This document shows positions 9,234 to 18,703 of a DNA stretch of 64,000 nt, piece after piece. Below the pieces are notes generated by a model. The model made no database searches, was not told the origin of the DNA, and was given only the letters and a program-made list of their open reading frames with translations. The DNA comes from ZC4RG29 sp035304385 (lineage in GTDB: Bacteria; Bacteroidota; Bacteroidia; Cytophagales; Cyclobacteriaceae), in assembly GCA_035304385.1 (NCBI GenBank), contig DATGQD010000028.1, forward strand, positions 4,460 to 68,459, read 5' to 3'. The number at the start of each line of letters is the position of its first letter. Position 1 is the stretch's first letter. Position numbers and translations under genes: made by a program.

Positions 9234-10592
9234 ATGGCTAACCACGACTTCAACATCAATCGGCGCCGTTTCATCAAAGGGGCGGCTGCCTCGCTGGCAC
9301 TCACTTCTTTCGGTGCGTACGGCCTCGACATTATTTACCCTGAAAAAGCATACCGCGTCGCGCTCATCGGATCGGGCTGGTACGGGAAAAGCGACTTATT
9401 CCGCCTCATCCAGGTGTCGCCCGTGGACGTGGTCGGTATCAGTGATGTCGATGCTAATATGCTTAAAGGTGCCGCTGAACTCGTGGCCAAACGCCAGAAG
9501 TCGGGCAAGAAACCGCCGGTTTTTGGCGATTACAAAAAGATGCTGGCAGAAACAAAACCGGATATCGTCCTTATCGGCTCCCCCGACCACTGGCATGCAT
9601 TGCAGGCCATCGACGCAATCGAGGCCGGTGCACACGTATACTTGCAAAAGCCCATCAGCGTGGATGTCATGGAGGGTGAGGCGATCCTGGCAGCGGCCCG
9701 AAAACACAACCGTGTAGTCCAGATCGGCACACAACGCCGCAGCACCCCCCACCTGATTGACGCCAAGAAAAATATTGTGGAAGCCGGACTCCTCGGCAAG
9801 ATCTCGCACGTCGAACTCTGCTGCTACTTTCCCATGCGTAGCAACAGCAAACTCTCGGAGCAACCGGTACCGGATTTCTTCGACTACGAAAACTGGACAG
9901 GCCCCGCGCCGATGCGTCCGTTTACCGGCCTTCCGCACAGAAGATGGCGCCAGTTTATGGAGTATGGCAACGGCATCGTAGGCGATATGTGCGTACACAT
10001 GCTGGATGCAGCACGCTGGACGCTGGGCCTCGGATGGCCCAAACGCATTACGTCGACCGGTGGAATATATGTGCAAAAGGAAGGCGATGCCAATATCTCC
10101 GATACACAGACGGCCTTATTCGAATTCGACGAACTCACTTGCATATGGCAACACCGTACGTGGGGCACATCTGCCGATCCTCAATATCCCTGGTCGTATA
10201 AATTCTACGGTGAGAAAGGCACGCTCTCCTGCAGCACCATGCAATATGACTTTGTGCCGGTAGACCGGAATGCCCAAAAGATCCACAAAGATGTAGTATA
10301 CGAAAGGGAGCAATATCCGGAAGACGAGACTGAAGAAGGTATTGAGATGAACGCTGCTCCTGCCACGCGCCGGCAGATGCTGGACTTCCTCGGGGCCATC
10401 CAGGAAAGACGGAGGCCCGTTGCCGACGTAGAGGAAGGTCATATCTCCACAGCGAGTTGTATCCTCGCCAACCTATCCATGGAACTCGAACGTCCCCTAG
10501 TGTATGATCACGCCAAACGCGAAGTGAAAGGCGACGCCGAGGCGACGGCCCGGTTGAAGCGTGAGTACAGGAAAGGATGGCAGCACCCCTAG
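9234..10592 (+). CDS. Tat-exported Gfo/Idh/MocA family oxidoreductase, paralogue of 1572-2939
   Basis: 452 residues from ATG 9234; the upstream in-frame start at 9111 is rejected because the segment between is not signal-like. Tat motif NRRRFIKG at residues 9-16, Rossmann motif VALIGSGWYG, QKPISVDV, GDMCVHMLD as in the paralogue. Long identical blocks (RVALIG, SPDHWHALQ, AGAHVY, QKP, GTQRRSTPHLI, WTGPAP, YGNGI, TSTGGIYVQK, WQHRTWGT, YGEKGTL, EEGHIST) show a fairly recent duplication. It lies after the GH172 gene and is convergent with the RND operon. A periplasmic sugar oxidoreductase is inferred. Confidence 0.9.
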   Translation: MANHDFNINRRRFIKGAAASLALTSFGAYGLDIIYPEKAYRVALIGSGWYGKSDLFRLIQVSPVDVVGISDVDANMLKGAAELVAKRQKSGKKPPVFGDYKKMLAETKPDIVLIGSPDHWHALQAIDAIEAGAHVYLQKPISVDVMEGEAILAAARKHNRVVQIGTQRRSTPHLIDAKKNIVEAGLLGKISHVELCCYFPMRSNSKLSEQPVPDFFDYENWTGPAPMRPFTGLPHRRWRQFMEYGNGIVGDMCVHMLDAARWTLGLGWPKRITSTGGIYVQKEGDANISDTQTALFEFDELTCIWQHRTWGTSADPQYPWSYKFYGEKGTLSCSTMQYDFVPVDRNAQKIHKDVVYEREQYPEDETEEGIEMNAAPATRRQMLDFLGAIQERRRPVADVEEGHISTASCILANLSMELERPLVYDHAKREVKGDAEATARLKREYRKGWQHP

Positions 10593-10606
10593 CGGGATGC
10601 TGCCAT
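10577..10606. terminator. terminator-like hairpin spanning the stop codon
   Basis: ATGGCAGCA (10577-10585) and TGCTGCCAT (10598-10606) are perfect inverses, with an inner CCC/GGG pairing, so the stem is about 12 bp with one mismatched pair and a 4-base loop that contains the TAG of the upstream gene. There is no T-tract. It lies 31 bp from the stop of the converging RND gene and could act for both directions. Confidence 0.45.
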
Positions 10607-10636
10607 AAACCAGGCCGGTGGCCGCTGCCTCTCGTC

Positions 10637-13600
10637 CTATCCGGCGACTGGCGAAGTACCCGTTTCGCCTCCCGGTGCAATCACCTCGCGGTTTCGGCTG
10701 GCGAACACGCGCTGCTTGAGGCGGTAGACCATCAGGTACATAACGGGCACGACCACAAGCGTGAGGAAGGTACCGAAGATGAGACCAAAGATCATCGTCC
10801 ATGACAACGGCGCCCAGAACGTATGGTTGTCGCCGCCGAAGAAGATGTGCGGATTCAGTTCTGTAAACAGTTTTACGAAGTCGATGTTCAGACCGACGGC
10901 CAGCGGGACAAGTCCAAGCGTTGCCGCCATAGCGGTGAGGATAACCGGGGTCATCCGCGTCCTGGCAGCCTCTACTATCGCTTCCTTCACTTCAACACCC
11001 TGCTGAATGAGGAGGTCAGTGAATTCCACCAGCAGAATGCCGTTCCGTACGACAATACCCGCCAGCGCCATAATACCCACACCCGACATGACGATGGATA
11101 TCTCCATCTTGAATAACGAGAAGCCGATCAGCACGCCAATGATACTGAACACGATCTCCGCAAGGATAATCAGCGGCTTGCTCGTGGAGTTAAACTGCGC
11201 CACAAGGATCATAAAGATAAGAGCAAACGCGGCTATAAAGGCGACACCGAGGAAGTCGGACGTTTCCTTCTGATCCTCTTGCTCGCCGGTCATCCGTATT
11301 TCTACTCCGTCGGGTGTCGAGATGCCGGCAAGGCTCTTTTCAATTTCCGCAACTACGGCGTTAGCGTTATAATCTGTCAGCACGTTAGAGGACAGCGTGA
11401 TCACACGCTTCTGGTCGATCCGTCGGATACCCGCGTACGAGTTTGAATACTCTACGGTGGCGATTGCCGACAGCGGAACCTGACGCACTGCGCCGCCCAT
11501 CGCCATATCACGGTATGTGATGGGAAGGTTCATCAGTGTGTTGATGTTGTTCCTTTGATCTTCTTTCACGCGAAGCTGGATCGGGTAGTCGTCGTTCTCG
11601 TCACGGAATTTTGAAACCTCGAAACCGTAGATGGCCGTACGAAGCGTCCTTCCGATCTGACCGGTAGAGATGCCTTCCCGGTTTGCTTTTTCGCGATCGA
11701 TGTTGATGACGATCTCCGGCTTGTCGCTTTGGAAGTCGGACTTCAACTCTTCCACGCCTGGGATGTGCAGCGAATCGAGATATCGTTTCACACGATCTGC
11801 CGTACTGGTCAGGATGTTGAAGTCTTCCGCCGAGATCTCGATATTGATCGGCTTGCCTGTCGGTGGTCCGTTCTGCTCCTGGCTCACTGAAATCTCCGCA
11901 CCCTTGATACCCGCGACCGCATCGCGGATATCGTCGAGATAGACTTTAGTCGACTGTCCATCGCGCTCCGCGAACTTGACAAACGCTACCGTCACCTTTC
12001 CAAGGTGGGGGCTCGCCTGGAGACCCACGTCGAACGGGTTCTCGCTCGCACCGATGGCAACGTTCGAGATCACGGACTCGACGACTTTGTTGTCTTTGCC
12101 CAGGGCCTGGATCACACGATCCTCTACCACCCGGGTAATCGAGTCGGTGACAACCTGGTCGGTGCCGATAGGCATCCGGATATAAGCAAAGATAAAGTTA
12201 GGATCGCCGTTCGGGAAGAACACAACCGGAGGCTTGCGAATACCTGTGAACACTATTGAAAACACCAGCAGTACCAACACCCCGGCAAAGATTCCTGCCG
12301 GCCTCCAGCCGTTAAGGCACCACCGAATTACGCGCCGATAGTTTTCCTGGACGCGCGGCCACAGGCGGGTCTGGAAATTTTCGATGACACGCTTGAGATA
12401 GAAATGGTGCAGGGCGTAGATGCCGAAGATGAATACGGCGAAGTTGCCCATGCCAATCCACCCGGTAACGTAAGACATAAATGCCAGCGAGCCGAAGATA
12501 ATGGCCGTGATCTTGAAACCGCGTGTGATTTTCGACTTGCCGTGATCCGGAGTATGCGGCTTCATAAAGTCGGCAGCAAACACAGGGTTAATGATGTACG
12601 CCACCAGCAACGATGCGAGGAGCGTCACGATCAGGGTGATAGGAAGGAAGTACATGAACTTCCCGATAACGCCAGGCCAGAATGCGAGCGGCACGAATGG
12701 CGCCAGCACGACCAGCGTACCGGACAACACCGGCAAAAAGACTTCGCCTGTGGCGATCTTCGCTGCTTTCCGTATAGGTACTTTTCCGTTGTCGAACACG
12801 CGGTGCGTATTCTCGATCACGACGATGGCATCGTCGACCACGATTCCCAACGCCAGGAGGAACGAGAACAGCGTCATCATGTTCAGCGTAAAGCCGAGGG
12901 TAGGGAAGACCAGGAACGCCATGAAGCTGGATATCGGTACAGACAATCCCACAAAGATGGCGTTGGTTGCCCCCATGAAAAACATGAGAATAATGGTTAC
13001 CAGCACGAAACCTATAATGATCGTGTTGATCAGGTCATGCAGGGTGATACGCGTGTTGTCCGACTGGTCTGCCGTTATGGTAATATCAAGCCCGGCGGGG
13101 AGGACGTGTGCCTCGAAGTCGTCAACAATGGCGTTGATTTGATCTGAGGCGTCGATCAGGTTTTCACCGCTTCTCTTGATTACGTTGAGCGTAATTACAT
13201 TCTTCTTGTCCAGGCGTGCAAAGCTTTCCTGCTCTTCAAAAGTATCCAGTACTTCGGCGACGTCCTTGAGGTATACCTTGCCACCCATGATAGAACCCAC
13301 GACCGTGTTCGCGATCTGGTCGGTGTTCGTGTATTCACCGTTGACGCTGAGCGAACGCTTCATTCCGTCGACCGAAATCTGGCCACCGGACACAATGACG
13401 TTTTCGGATGCGATCGCCTGACTGATATCATCGAGGCTTACGCCTGCGAGTGTCGCCTTGTAGAGGTCCACGTTGATTTGGATTTCGCGGTCGAGGGCCC
13501 CGATTATATCAACCCGCCTGATTTCCATTACCGCTTCGATTTGATCCTGCAGTTGTTCTGCATATCGTTTCAACGTCTGGAGGTCGTAATCCCCCGAAAG

Positions 13601-14050
13601 GTTGATATTCATAATCGGCATTTCCGAAATGTCGATCTCCATTACCTCCGGGTCGTTCTCCAGGTCGGTGGGAAGATTTTGGCGTGCCCGATCCACGGCG
13701 TCTTTCACTTCCTGTTTGGCTTCTTCGATGGTGACGTCAGGATCGAATTCGATAATGACGTTGGAGAAGTCCTGAACAGAATTGCTCGTCACTTTCCGGA
13801 TCCCGGAAATCGACTTCACTTCCTTCTCGATTTCCTTAGTGATCAGGTTTTCAATATCGGCCGGCGCTGATCCGGGGTAGATGGTGGCGACGTAGATCTG
13901 GGGGAACACGACCTCAGGGAAGTTCTCCTTGGGAAGCTTCAGGTAGGTCAAAATTCCCGCAAGGCATATTATGATCGTCGCCACATAGATGGTGACTTTG
14001 TTATCGACCGCCCAGCTGGTCGGCTTAAACTCTTTTTCTATATCCTGCAT
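10637..14050 (-). CDS. RND efflux transporter inner-membrane permease (AcrB/MexB-like)
   Basis: 1137 residues, somewhat longer than typical HAE1-type permeases (about 1040). Family hallmarks: an N-terminal helix, two large periplasmic loops, the proton-relay segment GIVVDDAIVVIENTHRV in the TM4 region, and the second-half VRNGILLVEFTDLLIQQGVE block. It would pump lipophilic or toxic compounds through the adaptor and TolC partners encoded upstream on the same strand (44-bp gap to the adaptor). The extra length includes an insertion around residues 490-560 with hydrophobic stretches (ITAIIFGSLAFMSYVTGWIG). The gene is last in a TetR-TolC-adaptor-RND operon. Substrates unknown. Confidence 0.96.
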   Translation of the reverse strand: MQDIEKEFKPTSWAVDNKVTIYVATIIICLAGILTYLKLPKENFPEVVFPQIYVATIYPGSAPADIENLITKEIEKEVKSISGIRKVTSNSVQDFSNVIIEFDPDVTIEEAKQEVKDAVDRARQNLPTDLENDPEVMEIDISEMPIMNINLSGDYDLQTLKRYAEQLQDQIEAVMEIRRVDIIGALDREIQINVDLYKATLAGVSLDDISQAIASENVIVSGGQISVDGMKRSLSVNGEYTNTDQIANTVVGSIMGGKVYLKDVAEVLDTFEEQESFARLDKKNVITLNVIKRSGENLIDASDQINAIVDDFEAHVLPAGLDITITADQSDNTRITLHDLINTIIIGFVLVTIILMFFMGATNAIFVGLSVPISSFMAFLVFPTLGFTLNMMTLFSFLLALGIVVDDAIVVIENTHRVFDNGKVPIRKAAKIATGEVFLPVLSGTLVVLAPFVPLAFWPGVIGKFMYFLPITLIVTLLASLLVAYIINPVFAADFMKPHTPDHGKSKITRGFKITAIIFGSLAFMSYVTGWIGMGNFAVFIFGIYALHHFYLKRVIENFQTRLWPRVQENYRRVIRWCLNGWRPAGIFAGVLVLLVFSIVFTGIRKPPVVFFPNGDPNFIFAYIRMPIGTDQVVTDSITRVVEDRVIQALGKDNKVVESVISNVAIGASENPFDVGLQASPHLGKVTVAFVKFAERDGQSTKVYLDDIRDAVAGIKGAEISVSQEQNGPPTGKPINIEISAEDFNILTSTADRVKRYLDSLHIPGVEELKSDFQSDKPEIVINIDREKANREGISTGQIGRTLRTAIYGFEVSKFRDENDDYPIQLRVKEDQRNNINTLMNLPITYRDMAMGGAVRQVPLSAIATVEYSNSYAGIRRIDQKRVITLSSNVLTDYNANAVVAEIEKSLAGISTPDGVEIRMTGEQEDQKETSDFLGVAFIAAFALIFMILVAQFNSTSKPLIILAEIVFSIIGVLIGFSLFKMEISIVMSGVGIMALAGIVVRNGILLVEFTDLLIQQGVEVKEAIVEAARTRMTPVILTAMAATLGLVPLAVGLNIDFVKLFTELNPHIFFGGDNHTFWAPLSWTMIFGLIFGTFLTLVVVPVMYLMVYRLKQRVFASRNREVIAPGGETGTSPVAG

Positions 14051-14094
14051 ACTTTCAGTTTCTTAGAGGAATTGAACGCGTTGTGGTCGATCGC

Positions 14095-15243
14095 TTAGAT
14101 CCTGACAACGTCACCGTCATTGAGTCCCTGGTATCCTACAGTGATAATCGAATCACCTTCCGCCAGACCTTCAACTTCCGCCAGGTTGCTGTATACACCG
14201 TTCACGGTTACTACTTTCTTACGGGCTATGATATGCCGCCCTTGTTTCTCCGCTACGTAAACGATCTTCTCGCCATTGACTTCCTGTACCAGGTTGACGG
14301 GAACGGCCAGCGCGTTGGGTTCGGTATGGAAGACGACGCGTATAACGCCGGTCATGTTGGGTCGCAGGTTTTCCAGCGAGGGCAGCTTGACCTCCACCTT
14401 GAACGTGCGTGAGAGTGGATCGATGGTTCGTCCCACGAACGTTACCGTCGCTTCAATGTCCTGCTTCAGTTCAGGAATATTAACGAGCACCTTGTTGCCC
14501 TTGCGGATGCGGGTTACGTAAGCTTCCGAGACATCGGCGGTAAGCTTCAGGTCAGCGTTGTTGACAATACGTACGGCAGGCATACCCGGCGAGATGTTTT
14601 CGCCGATCTTCACTACAACCTGGTCGACTGTTCCGGAAATGGGCGCCTTAATGCGCGTCATTTCATTTTGTTCCTGCAGGGATTGCAGTTGCTTTTCCAG
14701 GCTTTCCTTGTTGGTCTTGGCCTGCAGGTATTGTACCTCTGTTCCGATTTTCTGGTCCCATAGATTCTGCTGGCGCTCGAAAACAGAGGTCGCCAGTTCA
14801 AGCTGGGCCTTCATCGCCTCGATGTTGCGAAGTATTACGGAGTTATCAAGTTGAGCCAGCGTTTGACCTTTTGATACGTTTTGACCTTCGCGCACATATA
14901 CCGCTGTCACCACGCCCATAGTCTTGGCGCTCACGAGGATGTTATACTCGGACTCGACGCGGCCTTGTGTCTGCACGTAGTGGTCGAATGCACGTGCCTT
15001 CAATACCGACACGGCAACGTCCTTCGCTCTCACGGTTAGGGTGTCGGGATTTTCCGCCGCAATATCAGCTTCAAGTTTGCGTATCTGGTCGCTGAGCTCG
15101 GCATGCTGTTTTCTAAGCTCCTCCAGCCGCACCTGCTTTTCGTTTTCCCGGCTGGTCGCGCTGCAGGCGGCGACGATCGCCGCTATCGTAATAGCTGCCG
15201 TCAGGGAAAGTAAACCAGACCTATTTTTGAAATTCGTTTTCAT
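14095..15243 (-). CDS. RND efflux periplasmic adaptor lipoprotein
   Basis: 382 residues. Lipoprotein signal with lipobox IVAAC (Cys27); then a short coiled-coil (ENEKQVRLEELRKQHAELSD), lipoyl/barrel-sandwich halves (VREGQNVSKGQTLAQLD and IKAPISGTVDQVVVKIGENISPG) flanking an alpha-hairpin, then beta-barrel and membrane-proximal domains. It bridges the permease and TolC in the envelope. The gene starts 22 bp after the TolC-family stop and precedes the permease by 44 bp, the standard order for such operons. Confidence 0.95.
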   Translation of the reverse strand: MKTNFKNRSGLLSLTAAITIAAIVAACSATSRENEKQVRLEELRKQHAELSDQIRKLEADIAAENPDTLTVRAKDVAVSVLKARAFDHYVQTQGRVESEYNILVSAKTMGVVTAVYVREGQNVSKGQTLAQLDNSVILRNIEAMKAQLELATSVFERQQNLWDQKIGTEVQYLQAKTNKESLEKQLQSLQEQNEMTRIKAPISGTVDQVVVKIGENISPGMPAVRIVNNADLKLTADVSEAYVTRIRKGNKVLVNIPELKQDIEATVTFVGRTIDPLSRTFKVEVKLPSLENLRPNMTGVIRVVFHTEPNALAVPVNLVQEVNGEKIVYVAEKQGRHIIARKKVVTVNGVYSNLAEVEGLAEGDSIITVGYQGLNDGDVVRI

Positions 15244-15265
15244 GGATGTGATGAGCTAGGTTTAA

Positions 15266-16714
15266 TTATTTCGTGTCAGTTATGTATTGTGAAGGATCTA
15301 TCTTCGCATATGCTTTGTCCAGGTCGATCTTGGCCAGGATGGCATCGTAAAGTGCGTTGTAATAGTTGACCTGCGCTTCGCGCAGGCTGCTCTCAGCGTC
15401 GGTGACTTCGATGCTCGAGCCAACGCCTTGTTCGTATTTGATCTTCGTCACCCGCGCTACCTTTTCAGCGAGTTCCATATTTTCTTCCTGCGACCTGAGG
15501 GTCTCCAGCGAGTTCTTAAACGTGGTGGTGTTTTGCTGGATGCTCAAGTCGATGCTTTGCTTCAGCGACGAATAGCTGTTCTCTATTTTCAGCAGACTGA
15601 GGCGCGCCTGCTGCATCCGATAGTTGCGCTGAAGTCCGCTGAAAATCGGCACATTGAGGGTTATGCCGAAGTTCGAATGGTTGTACCACTTGTCGGGACC
15701 GTACAGTGCGGTGGATGCTACACTGGATTCTGTCTTGAACAGACCGCCGATATCGGGTGATTGCGTCGAGTATCCGAAGTTGAAGAACGCGGAAAGACTG
15801 GGGAGCGAGGCCGAAAACTTGTTCTTAATATCAAGCTCCTGTAGCCGACGCTGCACGTCGAGCAACTCGTACTCGATCCTGTTCCGGTAGTTCCATCCAT
15901 CTTCGTAATCCTCGAAGAGGTTGTCGTCCACGCTCAGTTCACTGAGACTGCCCCGAATTTCGAGTGGCTTTTCTATCGGGTAATTCATCTGAAATTTCAG
16001 CAAGCCCAGGCTCAGGGCCTGAAGGTTGAGAAATTTAAGCCGCTCGGACTTGAGGTTGTTCAGCGTAACCCGTACCCGGTCTACGTCGATATCTTCCGCA
16101 AACCCGTTCTCATTCATAGCTCGCGTGGTACGCAGAAGGGAGTCTACCCGTGCGATATTGTTGTCGAACAAGGCTATCCGCTCGTTGTTGACTAATACAC
16201 CGTAATACGCCTTTTGCACGTTTTCGATTACCTGGATCTGAGTTTGGGTAGTCGTTTTGTAGGCGAGTTCCTTATACGTATCGGCCGCTTTGAGCCCTAC
16301 GAGATAAGAAGCGCTGAAGAGCAGCTGGTTTACGGTGATGCCCGCATCTCCACTGCTGGGGAGCTGGAAAAAGTTTCCGAACGCAACTACGTCGCCGGGT
16401 TCGATGCCGGGAATATCGCCCGGATCGAAGAAACCGATTTCGTCGGGATCATATTCCATAAAGAACCGGGGCAGCTTTTCATTGTGCACCAGGCTGACGC
16501 TCCCGTCAATCTGCGGCAGCCCGATGCCCACGGTCTCTTTCACCCTGGCTTTCGCGATCTGTTCGTCGATGCGGGCGTTCTGAACCTCCACGGTGTTCTC
16601 CAGCGCATAGCGGATGCAATCCTCCAGGTCGAACGATACGGAGTCTTCCTGCTGCGCACGGAGCTGAAAGATTGAGGTAACGAATACGGTAAGGAACAGA
16701 AGGCTGTGTTTCAT
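15266..16714 (-). CDS. TolC-family outer membrane efflux protein
   Basis: 482 residues with a signal peptide (about 1-20) and two repeated long alpha-helical segments typical of the TolC tunnel (QNARIDEQIAKARVKETVG; EVTDAESSLREAQVNYYNALYDA). It should form the outer-membrane channel for the RND pump encoded downstream. Its ATG overlaps the TetR-type regulator stop by 4 bp, so translation is probably coupled. Confidence 0.95.
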   Translation of the reverse strand: MKHSLLFLTVFVTSIFQLRAQQEDSVSFDLEDCIRYALENTVEVQNARIDEQIAKARVKETVGIGLPQIDGSVSLVHNEKLPRFFMEYDPDEIGFFDPGDIPGIEPGDVVAFGNFFQLPSSGDAGITVNQLLFSASYLVGLKAADTYKELAYKTTTQTQIQVIENVQKAYYGVLVNNERIALFDNNIARVDSLLRTTRAMNENGFAEDIDVDRVRVTLNNLKSERLKFLNLQALSLGLLKFQMNYPIEKPLEIRGSLSELSVDDNLFEDYEDGWNYRNRIEYELLDVQRRLQELDIKNKFSASLPSLSAFFNFGYSTQSPDIGGLFKTESSVASTALYGPDKWYNHSNFGITLNVPIFSGLQRNYRMQQARLSLLKIENSYSSLKQSIDLSIQQNTTTFKNSLETLRSQEENMELAEKVARVTKIKYEQGVGSSIEVTDAESSLREAQVNYYNALYDAILAKIDLDKAYAKIDPSQYITDTK

Positions 16715-17361
16715 ATAGACAAGTCGTTTTGGTACGAGGTTTCCTTGATCTTTTCTTTCAGATACTTTTGATAGAGTTTCCGGCCCTTATCGGTGAGCAG
16801 GCCGTGAACGAAGTGCTCGAGGATCGCCGTTTGCACCTGTGTCAGGTTGAAACGATCACGCGGAAACAGCTGCTCATCAAATCCCAGCTGAACACTTTCA
16901 ATGCGTACCACTGCCAGGATTTCGGGATCAATATCCGCACGGTAAAGACCTTGCTCGATACCCCGCCTGAGGTTGTTGATCACGGAATTCCGGATGAACA
17001 CATTCTTGAATTCCAGCCAGATCCGCCATGCTTTGTGATGATACTTTTGAAGGTCGAATAGCAGTGATGGGTTCATGCCTTTGAGGTTCTCTTTCACGCA
17101 GAGCGAAAGATTCACTAACTCCTCCACCGCATTTCGCGCACTACTGGTGTTCGCCAGGTATTCTTCCCGTTCCCTGTTCAGATGCGTCTCCGTTACCGAA
17201 GCCACGATGTCATTCTTGTCGGCGAAGTACTGATACAGCGTCTTCTTCGAGATCGACAGGTGCCGGGCTATTTCATCCATGGTGATGCTCCTCACCCCAT
17301 ACCGCATAAACAGCTCCTCGGCGCCTCTAAGTAGTTTGTGTCGGGTTTCCAGGTCTTCCAT
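16711..17361 (-). CDS. TetR/AcrR-family regulator of the efflux operon
   Basis: 216 residues from ATG 17361; an in-frame start at 17490 would add 43 residues with no domain similarity. The N-terminal ~60 residues are a TetR DNA-binding domain (RGAEELFMRYGVRSITMDEI, HLSISKKTLYQYFADKNDIV); the rest is a helical ligand domain. It heads the efflux operon and likely represses it: a 28-bp inverted repeat overlies the predicted promoter immediately upstream. If the promoter call is right, the transcript start is only a few bases before the ATG, so the mRNA could be nearly leaderless. Inducer unknown. Confidence 0.93.
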   Translation of the reverse strand: MEDLETRHKLLRGAEELFMRYGVRSITMDEIARHLSISKKTLYQYFADKNDIVASVTETHLNREREEYLANTSSARNAVEELVNLSLCVKENLKGMNPSLLFDLQKYHHKAWRIWLEFKNVFIRNSVINNLRRGIEQGLYRADIDPEILAVVRIESVQLGFDEQLFPRDRFNLTQVQTAILEHFVHGLLTDKGRKLYQKYLKEKIKETSYQNDLSI

Positions 17362-17369
17362 AAGGGACG

Positions 17370-17415
17370 CAAAACTATGGAAACATTTTACATAACGAAA
17401 GTTTCCACGGTTTCC
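17370..17415 (-). promoter_or_regulatory. probable promoter and TetR operator of the efflux operon
   Basis: On the minus strand TAGTTTTG (17377 to 17370) is an exact TAnnTTTG -7 match; 19 bp upstream lies TTTC (17400 to 17397), one base off the -33 TTTG. GGAAAC at 17379-17384 and GTTTCC at 17401-17406 are perfect 6-bp inverse arms 16 bp apart lying across the promoter spacer; a third GTTTCC is at 17410-17415. Farther upstream CCCAAA-TAT-TTTGGG (17506-17520) is another perfect palindrome. Operator function is inferred from position. Confidence 0.55.
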
Positions 17416-17625
17416 TTTAACGGCCTTTCTGGGCCCAGGTTGGCTTTTTCTGGAAGTTTTACAGGAAATTTTTTTATCCCCACAGCCCATATGTCGTCGG
17501 GAAGACCCAAATATTTTGGGTATCTGAAAAAAAAATTGACAGGGCTGACGTGATCCTTAGGGAAAAGGCTAAGGATCAGGCATGTGCGCCAGGCTTAGGA
17601 TAAGTAGTGCCGGATGGTTGCGCGA

Positions 17626-18483
17626 CTAAAGTTTTAGCGACCGCAGGTAGGCGATGCTTTGCGGCACCTGCTCCAGGGCACGTGACGACTCGTCTTCGAT
17701 GAAATAATGCTTGATTCCCAACTCCATCGCGGTCTTCATCACTTCGGCAATTCCGACGTCGCCGCTGCCGAGCACCACATTGCTTTCTTTGTCCTGCCTG
17801 CCATTGGGATTATTGGGCGTGCCGAAGCGACGGTCTTTCAGGTGGAGCATTTTCCAGCGGGTAGGGTACTTTTTCAGGAGTGCCACCGGATCCTGACCCG
17901 GATTCTTGATCCAGAACACATCCATCTGGTAGGTCACATATTCAGGATTGGTGTTGTCCATCATGTATTCAAACATGGTGCTGTTTCCACCGCCTTCGTA
18001 GGGGCGGAACTCATAGCCGTGCGGATGGTACGCGAAGGTGAGTCCGCTCTCTTTAATAGTCTTGCCGGCTTCATTGAACACCTTTACCGCGCGCTTCATA
18101 TCCTCAAAGGTAAAGTTGTCGCCGTCGTGGGGAATCCAGTAACACACTATATAGCTGGCGCCGAGGTCTTTGGCGTTTGCGATGACCTTTTTGAGGCTGT
18201 CAGGTTGCTCCAGACGATCAAATCCGATACCGGTTGCCACAACGGTTATGTCATATTCTTTTAAGAGCTTTTTGTATTCCTCACGGCTCATACCCCGGGC
18301 GAAGCCGCCTTCAAGTTCGCGGATACCGAGTTCCTTCATCCTGGCAAAGGCCGTGCGGACATCCTCGCGGAGGAGATCGCGGAAGCTTCCCATCTGTAGA
18401 CCAATTTCCTGAGCGGAAGTGAAATGCGCTATCCCCAACAGTGCAATGGCCGCAAGCGTCCGAAAGAGTCCCTTAGTTTTCAT
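17626..18483 (-). CDS. secreted sugar phosphate isomerase/epimerase-like TIM barrel
   Basis: 285 residues. Signal peptide ends near FTSAQ, so the protein is exported. The remainder is an AP-endonuclease-2/xylose-isomerase-like barrel: IGLQMGSF at strand 1, ELEGGFARGM, YHPHGYEFRP, YQMDVFWIKN, and the C-terminal YFIEDESS, supplying the Glu/Asp/His metal ligands expected of the fold. Exported members in Bacteroidota occur beside Gfo/Idh/MocA enzymes and are implicated in keto-sugar isomerisation or lyase chemistry. It is divergent from the large cytochrome-containing dehydrogenase at 18704, sharing a 220-bp intergenic region. Substrate unknown. Confidence 0.87.
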   Translation of the reverse strand: MKTKGLFRTLAAIALLGIAHFTSAQEIGLQMGSFRDLLREDVRTAFARMKELGIRELEGGFARGMSREEYKKLLKEYDITVVATGIGFDRLEQPDSLKKVIANAKDLGASYIVCYWIPHDGDNFTFEDMKRAVKVFNEAGKTIKESGLTFAYHPHGYEFRPYEGGGNSTMFEYMMDNTNPEYVTYQMDVFWIKNPGQDPVALLKKYPTRWKMLHLKDRRFGTPNNPNGRQDKESNVVLGSGDVGIAEVMKTAMELGIKHYFIEDESSRALEQVPQSIAYLRSLKL

Positions 18484-18640
18484 GGTATCTGGATTTTGAC
18501 GAGATAGTTAAACCAATTCATGGGAAAGTCCAACAAAAATTTGATGGGCGCGCAGCACCCTTTTCAGGAGCCTTGTGTAAAAATGACGCCAGAGGTCACA
18601 CGGACATTGGCAAAAAGGTCACTTCTTCACATATTGGCAA

Positions 18641-18670
18641 TTGCGTGACAAAGAGTAAAACCTAACCTTG
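18641..18670 (+). promoter_or_regulatory. candidate promoter for the gene at 18704
   Basis: TTG (18641-18643), 19 bp, then TAACCTTG (18663-18670), one base off TAnnTTTG. Spacing fits the Bacteroidota sigma factor and the start codon is 33 bp downstream. Motif evidence only. Confidence 0.4.
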
Positions 18671-18703
18671 AAGGATTGAACAAATCCCCTTCATAACATC
18701 CTT

